64,000 nucleotides of DNA, taken from NCBI RefSeq assembly GCF_958979055.1, contig NC_084888.1:36909804-36973803 (forward strand), given 5' to 3'. This document shows, one piece after another, positions 1 to 11,537 of this stretch (position 1 is the first letter of the stretch; the number at the start of each line of letters is the position of its first letter). Position numbers and translations under genes: made by a program. The notes under the pieces are model-generated. The model saw only the letters and a program-made list of their open reading frames with translations. It did no database searches and had not been told where the DNA came from. The stretch comes from Alnus glutinosa (lineage: Eukaryota > Streptophyta > Magnoliopsida > Fagales > Betulaceae).

Positions 1-474
1 ATGTAGTTCGTATTAGGTTATCAGAAACAATTCTGATAATATAATATTTCTCCTACTGAGGAAAGTTCATTGAGGAGAATAAAAATACCATGGATGCATG
101 CTTGTGACCTGTTTAGTTTATCACCCTCCCTTTTGTTCAATGTTTTGATTACTAGAAAGTGACTTGAGCCAGTCTATTTGGTCAAAATCCACCAACCAGA
201 AGGATCAACAAAATTATCTTTTCAGGTTCTTAGTATATACTCATCCTGTCATCCATATGTATATTCGTAAATTTTAGTAGGGAAAACCCTGTAAAACCTT
301 ACATGTGAAATGAAATATATGAAACATATTTACAACCACAGAATACTATCTCCAACTAGACTTAGAAAGGCATGTATCACCATAAAATAATTTGAAGTTT
401 GGAGAACTCAGATAATGGTGATTGTAAAATTTTCTGCCTTCAACATCAACCAATTGTAAGAATATAGCAATTAC

Positions 475-2038
475 CAGCTATGATATTTGTGGGAACACAA
501 TATGGTAATTGTATAATTCTTCTGCCTTCAGCATCATACTTTAGCACAGACACCATCCCATACTCACATCCTATATACCTGTATGGAATGACAGTGTAAA
601 AATGTTCCACGGGTCAAGATTTCAATTGTATTTGCAGCCAATATAAGCATAACGATGATGCAGCATAAGCCACAAAGTATCATACATGTAAGGGGTGCCA
701 TAAATGACAGAGAAAGAAGTTATATTGGACTCCCACTGTAAAGTAGAAGCTATTTGCCTGTGTTCCAAATCCCAAACCTGCCAAAATCAGTAACCTATTA
801 AACCGATTAATCTATGTCAGTGACTCAGTGGGGGGAAATTGGAAGAATAAAATATAAGAAAGAGAGAAGGATCAATGTAACAAGAAATTCTATAAAAATA
901 GTGAAGACCCAGATGAGGTCTTGTAAGTGAAAAAAATAGTTCACAAGAAATTTAAATGGTCCAAGAAGAATCAATACCTGAATTTCATTTTCACTTGATA
1001 TGCTTGCTACAAAACCTTGATTTTGTAAGAACTGAGGAAAAAGAAAACAAAAATTATATAATGTTGTCAGACAAACATTTGCCGAATTGAAGTAAAACCA
1101 GACATGTAAAAATGAGATTGGTGCACAAACTAGATGCAAGCAATTTACTCTTTGCATTTAAAACTCACAAACCTCTAAGTTTTTAAAGGGCAGCTGCTTA
1201 GGAGATATAAGAAGCGCTTCTATATTGTCACCACCAATCACTTTTATCCTCCCATCCCTGTAGTGAGCAAAGAAGAAAAAGATTCAGATTTGAAGCTAAT
1301 AATCATCAAATCAATCACAACCGATGCATTTTGGTGTCAACAAATGCTTAATGTTCCAAGATTCATTGACGAGTCTAATTATGTCAATTCTCACAGCGTT
1401 CCTATTGCCAACAGGCTTTGAATTGGGTCGAAAGCAAGAATGGATGCAGTAGATGGGATCCCATAGTGAAGAGTTACGCGTATATCCAAGTCTGCGGGTG
1501 TCAGACTTCCCTGAGGCACATCATGCTGTTGAAAAAAGTTTATTAGAAATTGCAAAAGATATACATACAACGCAGAGGAACAAAACTAAATGTAGTTCGC
1601 AATCTATGAAGCACATCCACAGTACATATTTGAGCGTTTCAGAGAGAAAACTATATTCATTAGCTAAATAACAACCTAGCTAGCTCTCAGTATTCTGAAT
1701 TGAGGAAAATTTCTTATTATTTGCTCAAAGAAAAGCATTTCCAGGTAAAAATCGGAATCATTATTTCTATTAAATGATACAGATTAATAAAAAATAAAAA
1801 TAAAAACGAATTTTGAATTCAAAGGAACTGAATGCTATAGTTGTATTGCAATCCTAAAAGAGAAAGACAGAAAATCATCAAAACAAGTATTTCTTATATT
1901 CATACAATTGATAACGTTAACAAATAAAAAAATCAATTTTGCAATGCGATAATTAAGCGAAATTAGGTTGGGCTGGAGAACCTGATCAGACTGTTGCTCA
2001 GCGCCGGCGGTGATCTTTTGAAACAATTTGGCGAACAT
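475..2038 (-). CDS. Tomosyn/lethal-giant-larvae-like WD40 protein (5' part, runs off left edge)
   Basis: This is the N-terminal 174 residues of a plant tomosyn-like (syntaxin-binding protein 5/LGL) WD40 protein. The family regulates SNARE-dependent exocytosis at the plasma membrane. Exons read on the minus strand are 2038-1982, 1525-1395, 1257-1173, 1031-978, 777-686 and 578-475. All have GT-AG borders and the frame is continuous across every junction. The start MFAKLFQK is the usual plant start. Family segments in order are LTPADLDIRV, HYGIPSTASILAFDPIQ, IGTLDGRIKVIGGDNIEAL, FLQNQGFVASISSENEIQ, VWDLEHRQIASTLQWESNI and YIGCEYGMVSVLKYD, which are the first WD40 blades. The last exon ends in phase 1. 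No further exon was recognised in 1-474, which I read as intron. The C-terminal R-SNARE-like part lies outside the window. The next minus-strand gene is APC1, and from memory these two genes are adjacent in Arabidopsis. Confidence 0.88.
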
Positions 2039-3739
2039 GGCGAAAATCGAAGACGAGCTGTTTCTTCTTCTTCTTCTTCTTCCGCTAGAAATCGTTGCTT
2101 TTTGTATTTTCTGATTCTGTAACGACTTTTCAGGTATGGTACGGACGATGATGTTGATGCGTCATGGATTGGAATTGTGTTCGTGATCGAAGGCAACGCG
2201 AGGCTAGGACTCTCGGTGACCGTTAGGTGCGTTGTTTCTACTGGGCTTATTAGGCACTTGAAAAAAATTCGGGGACCCACAATATTCCCATTTTGCCCCC
2301 ATACTGCCGTATCTGAAATGGATAATTGTAATTGAACACAAAATTATATTTTCAGAGTTCTTATAACGACATGTTCTCGTCGTTGGTTTTATATAATGGT
2401 CTTTCTCATCCTCTCCGCCACATCCTCGATAAGCAGTTGGGTTGTTGGCCCTCATGACCCATTGGGCCTCGTAGTTTGGGCCCGACCACTCCGGCCCAAG
2501 CCTGCATTCTCAACCCAAATTGGCCGGATGAATACTTGATATATCATTAGGTAAGTGTCATCAAAAGAGTTCATAAAGTCAAAAGTATTGCTCAAATATT
2601 TGTAAAGAATATGAGTTTAACGATTGAGATAGCTTTTTAAATTATTTGTTGGAGGAATTTCTTACGTGCAATCTATTAAATTGACATTCTATTAAATTCA
2701 CATGTGATTAAAATGATATGAGTAAAAAATACCCGTAAAAATCATATATTCTATTAAAAATAAAAAATGCAATGAGAATGAATAGTACTAAACAAAAGCA
2801 TGTGACGTACGTGAGAATCAAACTAATTCCTAAGCACCAGTAGCCCCACCAATTGTAAACATATGAAAGTTTTGAAGTATGCTTGGTATTTATACAGACA
2901 AAGCATGAATGCATAAAAGTGAGCACCCATGCTTTCATCCAATAAAGAAAAGTTTGCTCCCCTGTAACTCAAACCTGCCACCACCAGAGGGCCAGAGGCA
3001 CAAATTCCCTCACAACAAGGGAGCAGGCTGCCACTAAACCTGCAAAAAGTTGCGAATTTTTAGAACAAGCCAAACAAAACTAATTCAGAAGCATGCATTT
3101 CACCACAGGCTCACAGCTGCTGAGCAGTTGTTTTGATCTAGATATTCCAGCTGCTTTTCCTACTTAATAAAAACCCTCCTTACCAAAAAGGAAGCTACAT
3201 TTCATCCTTGCCAGCTCTTAACAAATGATTAATACAACTTACTTGTTGCACCCCACAATCTGAGTTGGATCAAAGCTGTGTTTACAGAAAGTTAAGTGCC
3301 AATTGAACATATTTCATTAACTCAGAGAAAATAACTGATTTATCATCCATATCTGCCTTTTTTTCTTTTCTTTTTTTCTTTTCTTTTTTGGGTGACATTT
3401 ATTATTATTTTTTTATTCAATTTAGTGACGTTTATAAATGACTTTGTATGACATGTTAATGTATAGATAATTTTTTCCTTTCTATATTGGGTTCGAAAAA
3501 ATTTCTTTAATTTAGTTTATAGAACTTTGTCTTTAGAACGTGTAGTTTTAATATAAAATAATATGTTTCAAAGACACGTATTAATCTAATAGACCGAATT
3601 AAAATGCTCTAGAAAAACTTTGTTCTTAAAAAAATGTATCTCCTTGATGGGGGGGCATTTCTTTATAAGCTAAGCTTTGTTGCAAGTTGCACACTTAATT
3701 ATATGCACTTGTATATCATTTTCTTTCACATAAATCATC
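2039..3739. other. Divergent intergenic region between tomosyn-like and oxygenase-like genes
   Basis: The two flanking genes are transcribed away from each other, so both promoters must lie here. Just outside the tomosyn-like start is a run of TTC triplets (about 2065-2083). A pyrimidine-rich tract sits at 3357-3390. A TTTATAAG sequence at about 3662-3669 could be a TATA box for the plus-strand gene. Parts at about 2620-2720 and 3470-3600 resemble the dispersed 'TTAAATTGACAT' foldback family seen again in the TBL introns. I see no coding sequence here. Confidence 0.5.
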
Positions 3740-5408
3740 ATGGCCTCTTCAACTCACAAGCAACAACAACAGCTACCAAACATGTACGGCGCCACCGCAG
3801 CCCCGCCACCCACACCGTCAACTCAACCCCCAAACCTCCTGTCCACGTCAGACGCTGCCGACGCGCTCTCTAGGCTCCTCCACCGCCTCCCCTCACCCAC
3901 TCTCTCCCTCCCCACTCGCCGCTCACCTCCCGCCATGTGTCCACCTGTAGTCTCTCTCTCCGGTGATCAAAACCCCTCCACTACTATCCTCGACGCCCTC
4001 CAACTCGGGTTTTTCCAAGTCACCAACCATACTATCCCTTCCCAACTCGCTGGTTCGGCCGAGTCAGACTCGTTCGCTCTTTTTGACCTTTCTCGGGACA
4101 AAAAAGAGTCTTATTTTCCCAAGAACTGGCCTCTGGGTTACGAAGGTGGCGATGACGAAGACGGGGACGGACTCGGCGAGTCCTTCCGCTTGGACTCGTC
4201 GTGTTCTACTGAGTCATCAACCGAGTTGTCCTTGGACTCTTTGCGCGAGTTCACTCGCGCTCTGGAGAAGCTTGGGCTGAGGATCATCGAGCTGCTTTCG
4301 AGCGCAGTGGGGTTTGAGAATCCTGTAGGGGAGGATCCATCCCGGTTTTGTTCGTTGATGTGGATTTCTGAGGGCGTACCCGGGAATAAACCGGTCTTGT
4401 CGGGTGGGTTTTACCCGTCTATAGTGGGTTTACATTATCAAATCAGGAGCCAGAAGTATTCGCTGCTGGCGGATTCGGGTTGGGTTTCTGTATCGCCACA
4501 AGTGGACTCAGTCATGGTCACGCTTGGCGACATTGCTCACGTGAGTTTTCCTACTATTCCTTTTTGGCTGAAATAATGAAATATACTCATTTTGATTTTT
4601 CTATTGTTTTTGTCAATTTAGTCTCTTGTAAGTTTTAATTTGGTCATTACTTTGATCCTTTTAAGTTTGAGGATAATGCTGGTCTCTAAAGTGTCACATG
4701 ATGGCCACTTGACAATCAAAATCATGAAATATATGTTGTGTTGCATCTTAGAACCATATTAAATTTAAGAGTGACAATTCGTATACTTGTGTTGAATTTA
4801 ATTCATTTACTTGTGTTGAATTTGAGTTATGTTGAAACATTAATATAATATTATACAGATTTGGCTTAAGAAGTATAAAGTTACAGCTTGTAGTATTCAA
4901 GTCGTATCGTATTCGGATCGTGTCATATCGAGACATAAATATAAAACTATAAATGTCTAACTCTAACTTGATCAATTTAAATAAACAGATTAGATTCTTC
5001 AACTTTAATTCATTAATTTCATGTTGAATAAATTTACGAATCTGTGTAAAAAATTATCAGCTTGCTAATGAAGTTAACTCTGTTGGAATGAATGAATTGT
5101 AGGTGTGGAGCAATGGGAAGTTAAAGAAAGTGAGAGGGAAACCAGTGGCACATTTGGGAGATGCCAACAACACAGGCTGCATATCAATGTCGCTGCTGGT
5201 GACTCTTCCTATGGACAGTGAAGTCTCCCCCCTCATCCCAAAGACAATATGTGGCGATCGCGACGGGAAAAAAGATGAACAAATTGATGGTAGCACGGGC
5301 GAACAAGAAGGGAAATTGTTCAACTCCTTTTGCTTCGAGGACTATGCGTGGAGGGTCTATCATGAACGCCTTCTTTTCAAAGACCCACTTGACCGGTACC
5401 GTATTTGA
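3740..5408 (+). CDS. 2-oxoglutarate/Fe(II) oxygenase-like protein, probable pseudoenzyme
   Basis: Two exons, 3740-4540 and 5103-5408, join in phase 0 (GTGAGT donor, TTGTAG acceptor) to encode 368 residues. An N-terminal DIOX_N-type part is recognisable around residues 60-170 (PPVVSLSG, then LQLGFFQVTNHTIP). The C-terminal jelly-roll part follows (SGWVSVSPQVDSVMVTLGDI, VWSNGKLKKVRG, ISMSLLVTLP). In active relatives of this plant family (ACC oxidase, GA oxidase and flavonoid dioxygenase type) the core carries H-x-D, a distal H and an R-x-S motif. Here the region aligned to H-x-D reads GGFYPSIVGLHYQ, the distal H in 'SVxHR' is G in 'KVRGK', and R-x-S reads C-I-S. Iron and 2-oxoglutarate binding are therefore probably lost, so I do not assign a reaction. 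The frame is open and codon use is normal, so it looks like a maintained gene. A serine/acidic stretch (about residues 135-165) is also unusual. Confidence 0.8.
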
Positions 5409-5724
5409 TCTCTGGATTTGTTGTGATTTATTATTTAAGATTGTTTTTAATGATATTGGAGTGAAAATCTTTACACATTATGCTTTTAAGTTTTTCGCGA
5501 AAGTGTTTCGGATATTACAATAATTTTTTTTTTAGTGTACGATTTTTATGGTATTGTTTTTAAAATTATGAATACCGAAGAAAAATATATTTGGAATTAT
5601 GTTTTTAGATGGTTTAGATGATAAAAAAAAATGAAAAATATATATTTGAAAATGTGAATTAAATAATCGACAATGCAACCTTGGCTCTTGGTTGTTTATT
5701 TAGTGACATTGAAGTGCTTATATT

Positions 5725-6538
5725 TTTATTTTTTAATGAATTAAAACTTTATAAAGCAAACACAAACAAAACAATCTCAACTCTCCGGTAAACACTAGAT
5801 AAAGTTTTCCAAATACAAGGAAAAACACGCCTATACAACAGCAACAACATGAAACAAACTAAATCAAGACCCAACTCTTACAACAAAGAATGTGAGTTCT
5901 AACTATATAAAAGGTCTAAGTGTTTATCAAGCCGATGAAAGGAACCCTTAGCTAGGATTTTGGACCTCACTTCCCACTTAATTTGAGCTATAAGGGCCTT
6001 CTCAATTTTAGAAATATTTTCATAAAGCAAAGCATTCCGTTGTTTCCAGAGATGATACACACAAGCACCAAAACAGAACTTGCTTAGGCTAAACTTCAGA
6101 CTCTTTATGTGCAATGTTGTTACACACCAATCGACAACACTCTCCCAATCTGAAGGTGGATCATTACAAGAACAATCATTCATAAGAGCTGTCCAAATCC
6201 TTCTACTAAAGCTACAATGGAAGAACAAATGATCACGACTTTTCTGCCATCCATGGTAGAACAGACAATTAGTCATCCTTGTGTAATATTCCCCTCTACA
6301 CATTATTTCTTTAGTGACAATTACATTTTGAACGACCAACCAATTGATGAAGAAATGCTGCGGAATAGACAGAGAGAACCAAACAAGTTTTCATCAAACC
6401 GCAACAGATTTTTTGTTTCTCAACTGCTCCTAAGTTTCCGCACAAGAATAAGAACCATTTCTAGAATTCCATATAAGTAAATCTTCAATACCTTTATCAA
6501 CCTTAGGAAGTCTTCTTTGGATCTCAACAATACTATTA
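5725..6538 (-). mobile_element. 5'-truncated L1-like LINE (zf-RVT remnant)
   Basis: A minus-strand open stretch at 5899-6339 reads as the C-terminal zinc-binding domain of plant LINE reverse transcriptases (CLFYHGWQKSRDHLFFHCSFS, SRRIW, VYHLWKQRNALLYEN). The upstream part to 6538 continues the same domain (RLPKVDKGIEDLLIWNSRNGSYS, LVWF, IPQHFFINWL) but has in-frame stops, so it is dead. A 3' untranslated part follows, ending in an A-rich tail on the minus strand. The copy is flanked by a perfect 13-base target duplication, AAGTGCTTATATT, at 5712-5724 and 6539-6551. This proves insertion by target-primed reverse transcription and fixes both ends. Confidence 0.88.
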
Positions 6539-6551
6539 AAGTGCTTATATT

Positions 6552-7276
6552 ACACAGTTATTTTTAAAATTTTCCACAAATATTACTCCTATTTTGTCAT
6601 TCGTTGTAATGCATTGAAATTTATCTTATTATGTGTCAGTGTGTGCTCTCTTTTGCATTCACAATGGCTTTCTTAAACGAGATTAGCTTATGTAAATTTG
6701 AATAAAACTATTCAAAATTTTAATTCAATAACTTTCTTAGATATTCTCTAAACTACCAGCTACAGTTACTATAGCCCACCCTAAACATTCTTTTAACACC
6801 AAAGGCAAAAACTCTCTCTCTCTCTCTCTCTACTTTTTATTTTTTATTCATAAAAGTGTTTTCTCTCTCTTTCTCAACCCAGAAACATCCCAGGACCAAC
6901 TATTTCCTTAAGAGAGAAAAAATAAATAAATAAATATATCTACATGTATAGTTACACATACAAAAATTCTACACGTAAGAATAAATAAAGAATAAATAAA
7001 AAAATATTAAAATGATATAAAAAAGAATAAAAAATCTAATGTAAAATATATTTGAATAAAACAGCAAAAAGCCGTTTGATTTCTTAAATTTAAATTGAAA
7101 TTTAAAAAAAAAAATCATTGTGATATACGTAGCAATTAAGATTAGCAGCTTCAGGTAACATAATGAAAGGCCCAATTCTTTTTCCAAAGATTTGATGAGG
7201 CTCAATTGAGTTGTTAATGCTCAAGGACTCGATTCAGCCCAGTCTGAAGGGCCGTCAAGATCTGTTAAAAAAAGTT
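6552..7276. other. AT-rich intergenic DNA
   Basis: This holds a (CT)n run at about 6810-6832 and A/T-rich low-complexity DNA. I see no gene and no element with clear ends. Confidence 0.4.
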
Positions 7277-7918
7277 TGGAATAATTGCATCATTAGCCTA
7301 TGTGATATGCTATAATTATTTTTTACTCTTATAATTCAAAAAGTTTATAAGAGGTCATCGTGGTTAGCAATAATTACAAATCGATACCTGGAGTCAAATT
7401 CCGTTATAAATTTTAACAGATTCTGTCAAATGCCACGTCAGCACCACGTGTGGCCAATAAGATGGCGACACATGTCCATCTTAATAAAAAAAATATAAAT
7501 TTATTAAAAAATAAAGAAATATACTTTTTTAAAAAAATAAAAAATAAAATAAGGGAAGGCAAAGGGGTGGCTAGGCCACCTCCAGCCAATGGGGGGTGGT
7601 CGCGCGCCACCCCCAGTGGCCACCGGGGGTGGCCCAGCCACCCCTTTGCCTTCCCCCCCCCTTTTTTTTTAAATAAGTATTTTTTTTTAATAAATTTATA
7701 TTTTTTCATTAAGATAGACACATGTTGTCATTTTATTGGCGACACGTGGTTCTGACGTGACATTTAACAGAATCTGTTAAAAATTTTAACGGAATTTGAC
7801 TCCAGAAATCTATTTGTAATTATTGCTAACCATAAAGATTTCCTATTAACTTTTTAAACCATAGAAAATGAAAAATAATTATGACATATCACGTAAACCG
7901 TTGGTGCGATTATTCAAA
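7277..7918. mobile_element. Foldback element with long inverted repeats (Mutator-like)
   Basis: The two halves are inverted copies of each other over roughly 230 bases. The left arm contains GTGGTTAGCAATAATTACAA, then TGGAGTCAAATTCCGTT, then GCCACGTCAG..CACGTG. The right arm carries the same strings reversed. The arms extend out to AATAATTGCATC on the left and GCGATTATT on the right. The centre (7555-7655) is a very GC-rich, partly palindromic block of GGGGTGGCC repeats in otherwise AT-rich DNA. No transposase is encoded. Long inverted repeats fit a non-autonomous Mutator-like or foldback element, but no clean target duplication was found. Confidence 0.75.
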
Positions 7919-8926
7919 AAAAAAAAAAAAAAAAAAAATTAGGTACCATTATGCGCTTTGTTTCTTTCTATTTTGGACGAAAAATGGGTTTCTTTTCGGG
8001 TCCTCGAGGTCATCGTAGAACATTGGTGACAACGCCATCTCTAGACGCGGGCCTCGATGTTTTAAAGTCGACAACTCCGCCATTACAAGTCTCGAAATTA
8101 ATTTTACGATAACCGAGCACAATAGTTCACAAACCCTCAAAATTTATTTAATAGTAAATCCATTTTGATGATTGAAGGAATAAGAGAGCAAGCAGACGGA
8201 CGCTCTAAAGGCAAGAGATAACCCTAAAATGCAGCCTTCTCAATGTCTAACGCGTACCATTTTTTTTTAGACTATATATATTGAGAGAAAATGTGGGGAA
8301 GAGAGAAAGAGAGACCTTTTGCTAATAAAAAAATTATTTTGTTTGATAATGGTTTTGAAAAATATTTTGACGTGATACAATAGTGGTAAGCATTAATTGA
8401 GGGTATTGTTATTCAGAAAAGCTCATGCAACAGTTCTGAATTTTTGCAAGTTGTGGAGGGTATGACCTCAAAATGTTCTACTGAAAAATTTGAGTTATTT
8501 ATGGTTATATCGTGAAGAATATGGTTCTGTGGAAGTACTGTAGTTTATGGGAGGAGTTCTTTGATCCCAGTTTAGTGTTGAAAGAGTGACAATGGAGTCT
8601 TTTGATGAATAAGAATGTTTCAGTGACGGAGATGGATGAGAAACAAGAGAATGGAGGGATAACACATATTTGATGGGAAATACCACTGGTTGATGTCTAC
8701 AAAGTTAATTGGAATGCGGCAGTTTTCTGGGTATATGGAGTTGGGAGCCATAATAAGGGATCACAAGGGATATGTGATAGATATGAAAAGCCTAAAAAAG
8801 CTGTAGAATTTTGAACCTCTCGTTCCTGAAGTGTTGGGAGCCCTACATGCTGCAAAGTTTTGCAGAGAGCTGGGTCTGCGACAAATTGTGCTGGAGGGTG
8901 ATGAGCTCCAAATAGTTAATGCTATT

Positions 8927-9248
8927 TGATAAAGTTTATTAAGCCTTACTCTTTTATAAAAGGCACATTAAGAGAAGAGGTTTGCTCGAAGCTTATAAAG
9001 CCCACAACCCAAGCATACCTTGGCAATGTGGGACTCTTAACACGCTCTCTCACATATAGCACTATTGTCCAAACACGTGTACAACGGGAGGGAATGCCCA
9101 ACATTATTCAAGGCCCTAAAGCTCTGATACTATGATAAAGTCCATTGGGCCTTACTCTTCCACAAAATCCACCTTAAGGGAAGATGTTTGTTCAATGCTT
9201 ATAAAGCCCACAACCCAGGCATACCTTGGCAATGTGAAAATCTTAACA
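8927..9248 (-). mobile_element. TRIM (miniature LTR retrotransposon) with 116-bp LTRs
   Basis: Two direct repeats of 116 bases lie at 8927-9042 and 9133-9248. On the minus strand each starts TGTTAAGA and ends CTTTATCA, the TG..CA form of LTRs. Adjoining the right LTR at about 9120-9132, the minus strand reads TAGTATCAGAGC, one base from the initiator-tRNA-Met primer-binding site TGGTATCAGAGC. This sets the element on the minus strand. The internal part is only about 90 bases and has no coding capacity. A perfect 5-base target duplication CTATT lies at 8922-8926 and 9249-9253. Confidence 0.9.
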
Positions 9249-9444
9249 CTATTAAGTCAAGCAGACAATGCTGGAGTAGATATGGACATCTAGTGGACAA
9301 AACTAGAAATGTGATTAATGCTAAATGCTTATAAAGCCCCACAACTCAGATATACCTTGGCAATGTGAGAATCTTAACACTATTAAGTCAAGCAGACAAT
9401 GCTGGAGTAGATATGGACATCTAGTGGACAAAACTAGAGACGTG
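9194..9444 (+). repeat. Tandem duplication spanning LTR end, target duplication and LINE flank
   Basis: A segment of about 120 bases at 9194-9313 is repeated at 9324-9444 with few differences. Each copy contains the last third of the TRIM LTR, the CTATT target duplication and 60 bases of host LINE sequence. The duplication therefore happened after the TRIM inserted. Confidence 0.85.
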
Positions 9445-9669
9445 CTTAGAATGGTGCCGGTTTGGCAAATAATTCATGTCAAAAGGGAGGGAAACTCTAC
9501 TGCTCATGATTTAGCTAAAGCGGCAGTTAAACATGTTATAAATCAAGTTTAAATGGAAGACTTTCCTTATTGTATTTCTTGTATTGTTTTGTTATAGCAA
9601 ATTGCTCTATTTCTATGAAATGAATAATATAAGTATTTTCTTCAAAAAAAAAAAAAAAATAGTGGTAAG

Positions 9670-10632
9670 TGTTTTTTAGTAGGGTCTACATTTAAAAAGT
9701 GCTTTATATTTTGAATTGTTTGTTAATATATATATAGTTTGCTTTTCAATTTTGAAAATAAAAGAATGTTTTAAAATTATTACCAAACAAAAAAATTATT
9801 ACGGGTGTCTTTTTTTTTTTTTTAATGATTTGTTTGGTGTCATTCTCTCAAATGTCACGTGACTTTTAAAATCACTATTAAATCTCAGATGATCATTATT
9901 GGCTTTTACTCCTCTTGAATGTATCATTTGCAAATCTATCACTAAATTTGTGAAACTCACATGTGATCTCACAGATTCAATGGTAGATTTACACATCTCT
10001 TATATAGAGATGGACAAGAAAATGAAACCAAACAATTTTTCTATGGGTTTTTTATTTTTTTTTTATTTTTTTATTTTTTTTTATGTTGTAATTTTCGGGT
10101 GGGTGTCGTGGTATGCAGGGAAAAAAAACCAATGAGATGAAGTGACATGCAAATTAAATATTGGAACCTTAAATTAATGCCAAATACGTGGAATTTTATT
10201 AAACCTCTTTTGGAAGTTATTTCTTGTTTAGGTATTTTTGGTGGACACTTTCCCCATTTGTTCAAATTAGTCGGCAACGCAATGCGGTGGCGTGTAAGCG
10301 TGATGGGAAGTGGGAACACCCCGTTTGAAAAATGGGTTTGTTTCGCCATAGGTGAAATGTAAAGCTATTAAATTGACATGTAATAATTGGATTTGAAAAA
10401 TCGTTTTAGATCCCAAGTTGTAATAAATAATTAATATCTCAATCTTAACAGAATTTTGATTTATGAAGTTATCAACTTTAAATCCAAACACTATATATAT
10501 ATATATATATATATACATATCAATTCTAAAATTAAAGTGAGCACAAAACATTTCCACATAGAGATTTAGTGACAAAACCTTTTAAAGAACTAATTAAAAG
10601 TAAAACAAGTTTTTAGGCTAAATCAGCTAAGG
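9670..10632. other. AT-rich intergenic DNA
   Basis: This contains a poly-T run near 9810, short A/T homopolymers and an (AT)n run at about 10493-10515. I see no gene. Confidence 0.4.
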
Positions 10633-11174
10633 TAGGGGTGGGCGTCGGTTCGGTAGGCAGTTAAGTCGGTTAACTGACTTTTGTCAGAATATAGTCGATC
10701 GGTTAAGTCGGTTAAGCGGTTAATAGGCGGTCGGTTAAGTCGGTAAGGCGGTCAATTGGCGGTCGGTTAAGTCGGTAAGGCGGTTAATAGGCGGTCGGTT
10801 AAATCGGTTAACATTCGGTTAAAATGGGTAATGAAACGACGTCGTTTTGATTTTTTTAAAGGAAAAATAAAAAAATAAAAAAATTGATCATACATTTCGT
10901 TCTTACTAAAACGACGTCGTTTCGTTTTATGTCGGTTCGGTTAATCGGTCGGAATAGAATTCGGTTCGGTTCGGTTACTGTTTAAAAGACAGTTCGGTTC
11001 GGATGCCGCTTAAAAGGCGGTTCGGTTAGGTTCGGCTGCCGATTCAGCTTTCGGAATAAAATTTTATACCGACTACCGAACCGAAATTAGTCGGTTAAAG
11101 TCGGTAGGCGGTCGATGGCGGTTCAGTTCAGTAAGCGGTCAGTAGGCGGTAGGCGGATTATTTGCCCACCCCTA
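10633..11174. mobile_element. Non-autonomous hAT element with CGGTT-type subterminal repeats
   Basis: The ends are the perfect 11-base inverted repeat TAGGGGTGGGC / GCCCACCCCTA. Both sides carry the identical 8-base target duplication AGCTAAGG (10625-10632 and 11175-11182). An 8-base duplication and a TAGGGGTG-type end are typical of hAT transposons. The interior has many copies of CGGTTAAGTCGGT, GGCGGTCGGTTAA and CGGTTCGGTT, more densely near the ends, which fits hAT subterminal transposase-binding repeats. No transposase is encoded. Confidence 0.9.
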
Positions 11175-11537
11175 AGCTAAGGTTTAAAACAGTTTGTCGT
11201 AGTCTCCCTCGAATGCGAGCTAAGGTTTCATAGTTTTTCACATAGCAGTGTTCGAACAAGGTGAAATTAAGTGTCTCAGATCTAATTTGATGACCATTCC
11301 AAACAAACGATGTGTGATGATTGCGATCATAACATTATGGTAGTCTTCTAATTAAGCTTTGTTAGAAGTCAATGCGATCGAACCTTTTGGGGAATACAAA
11401 ATTAATGCCTTGAAGTCTTAGTTCGAACAACCTGCAATCGAGGTATTCTGGAAATTGTTCTTGAAGTGCCGTTTATGTTCTTGTTCGAATGGGCTTGCGA
11501 TGGAGCTATTCTGATCTTTAATTTTAACCAAGTTTTA
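11175..11537. other. Intergenic DNA between two transposons
   Basis: After the right target copy of the hAT element the DNA is unique-looking and moderately AT-rich. No open frame, repeat or element end was recognised. Confidence 0.35.

Larger units (their letters stand above)
8391..9657 (+). mobile_element. Dead LINE with RNase H-like 3' end, interrupted by a TRIM
   Basis: The translated remnants match the C-terminal RNase H-like (RVT_3) part of plant LINE/RT proteins. Seen in order are KVNWNAAV, GAIIRDHKGYVIDM, EVLGALHAAKFCRELG and IVLEGDELQIVNAI, then after the insertion CWSRYGHLVDKTRDVLRM and WQIIHVKREGNSTAHDLAKA. The frame is broken several times. The copy ends in an A-rich tail. The same 12 bases, AATAGTGGTAAG, flank it at 8379-8390 and 9658-9669, which marks it as one insertion. 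A TRIM at 8927-9248 splits the RNase H domain. Confidence 0.85.

Noticed and set aside
2204..2455. Short minus-strand frame upstream of the tomosyn-like gene
   Set aside because: No homology, no splice context and low-complexity composition.
7413..7755. Overlapping open frames of about 100 codons on both strands
   Set aside because: They arise from the inverted repeats and GC-rich core of a foldback element. The two frames mirror each other and show no domain.
10650..11160. A satellite or centromeric repeat array
   Set aside because: Exact TIRs and an 8-base duplication show that it is a single hAT element with subterminal repeats.
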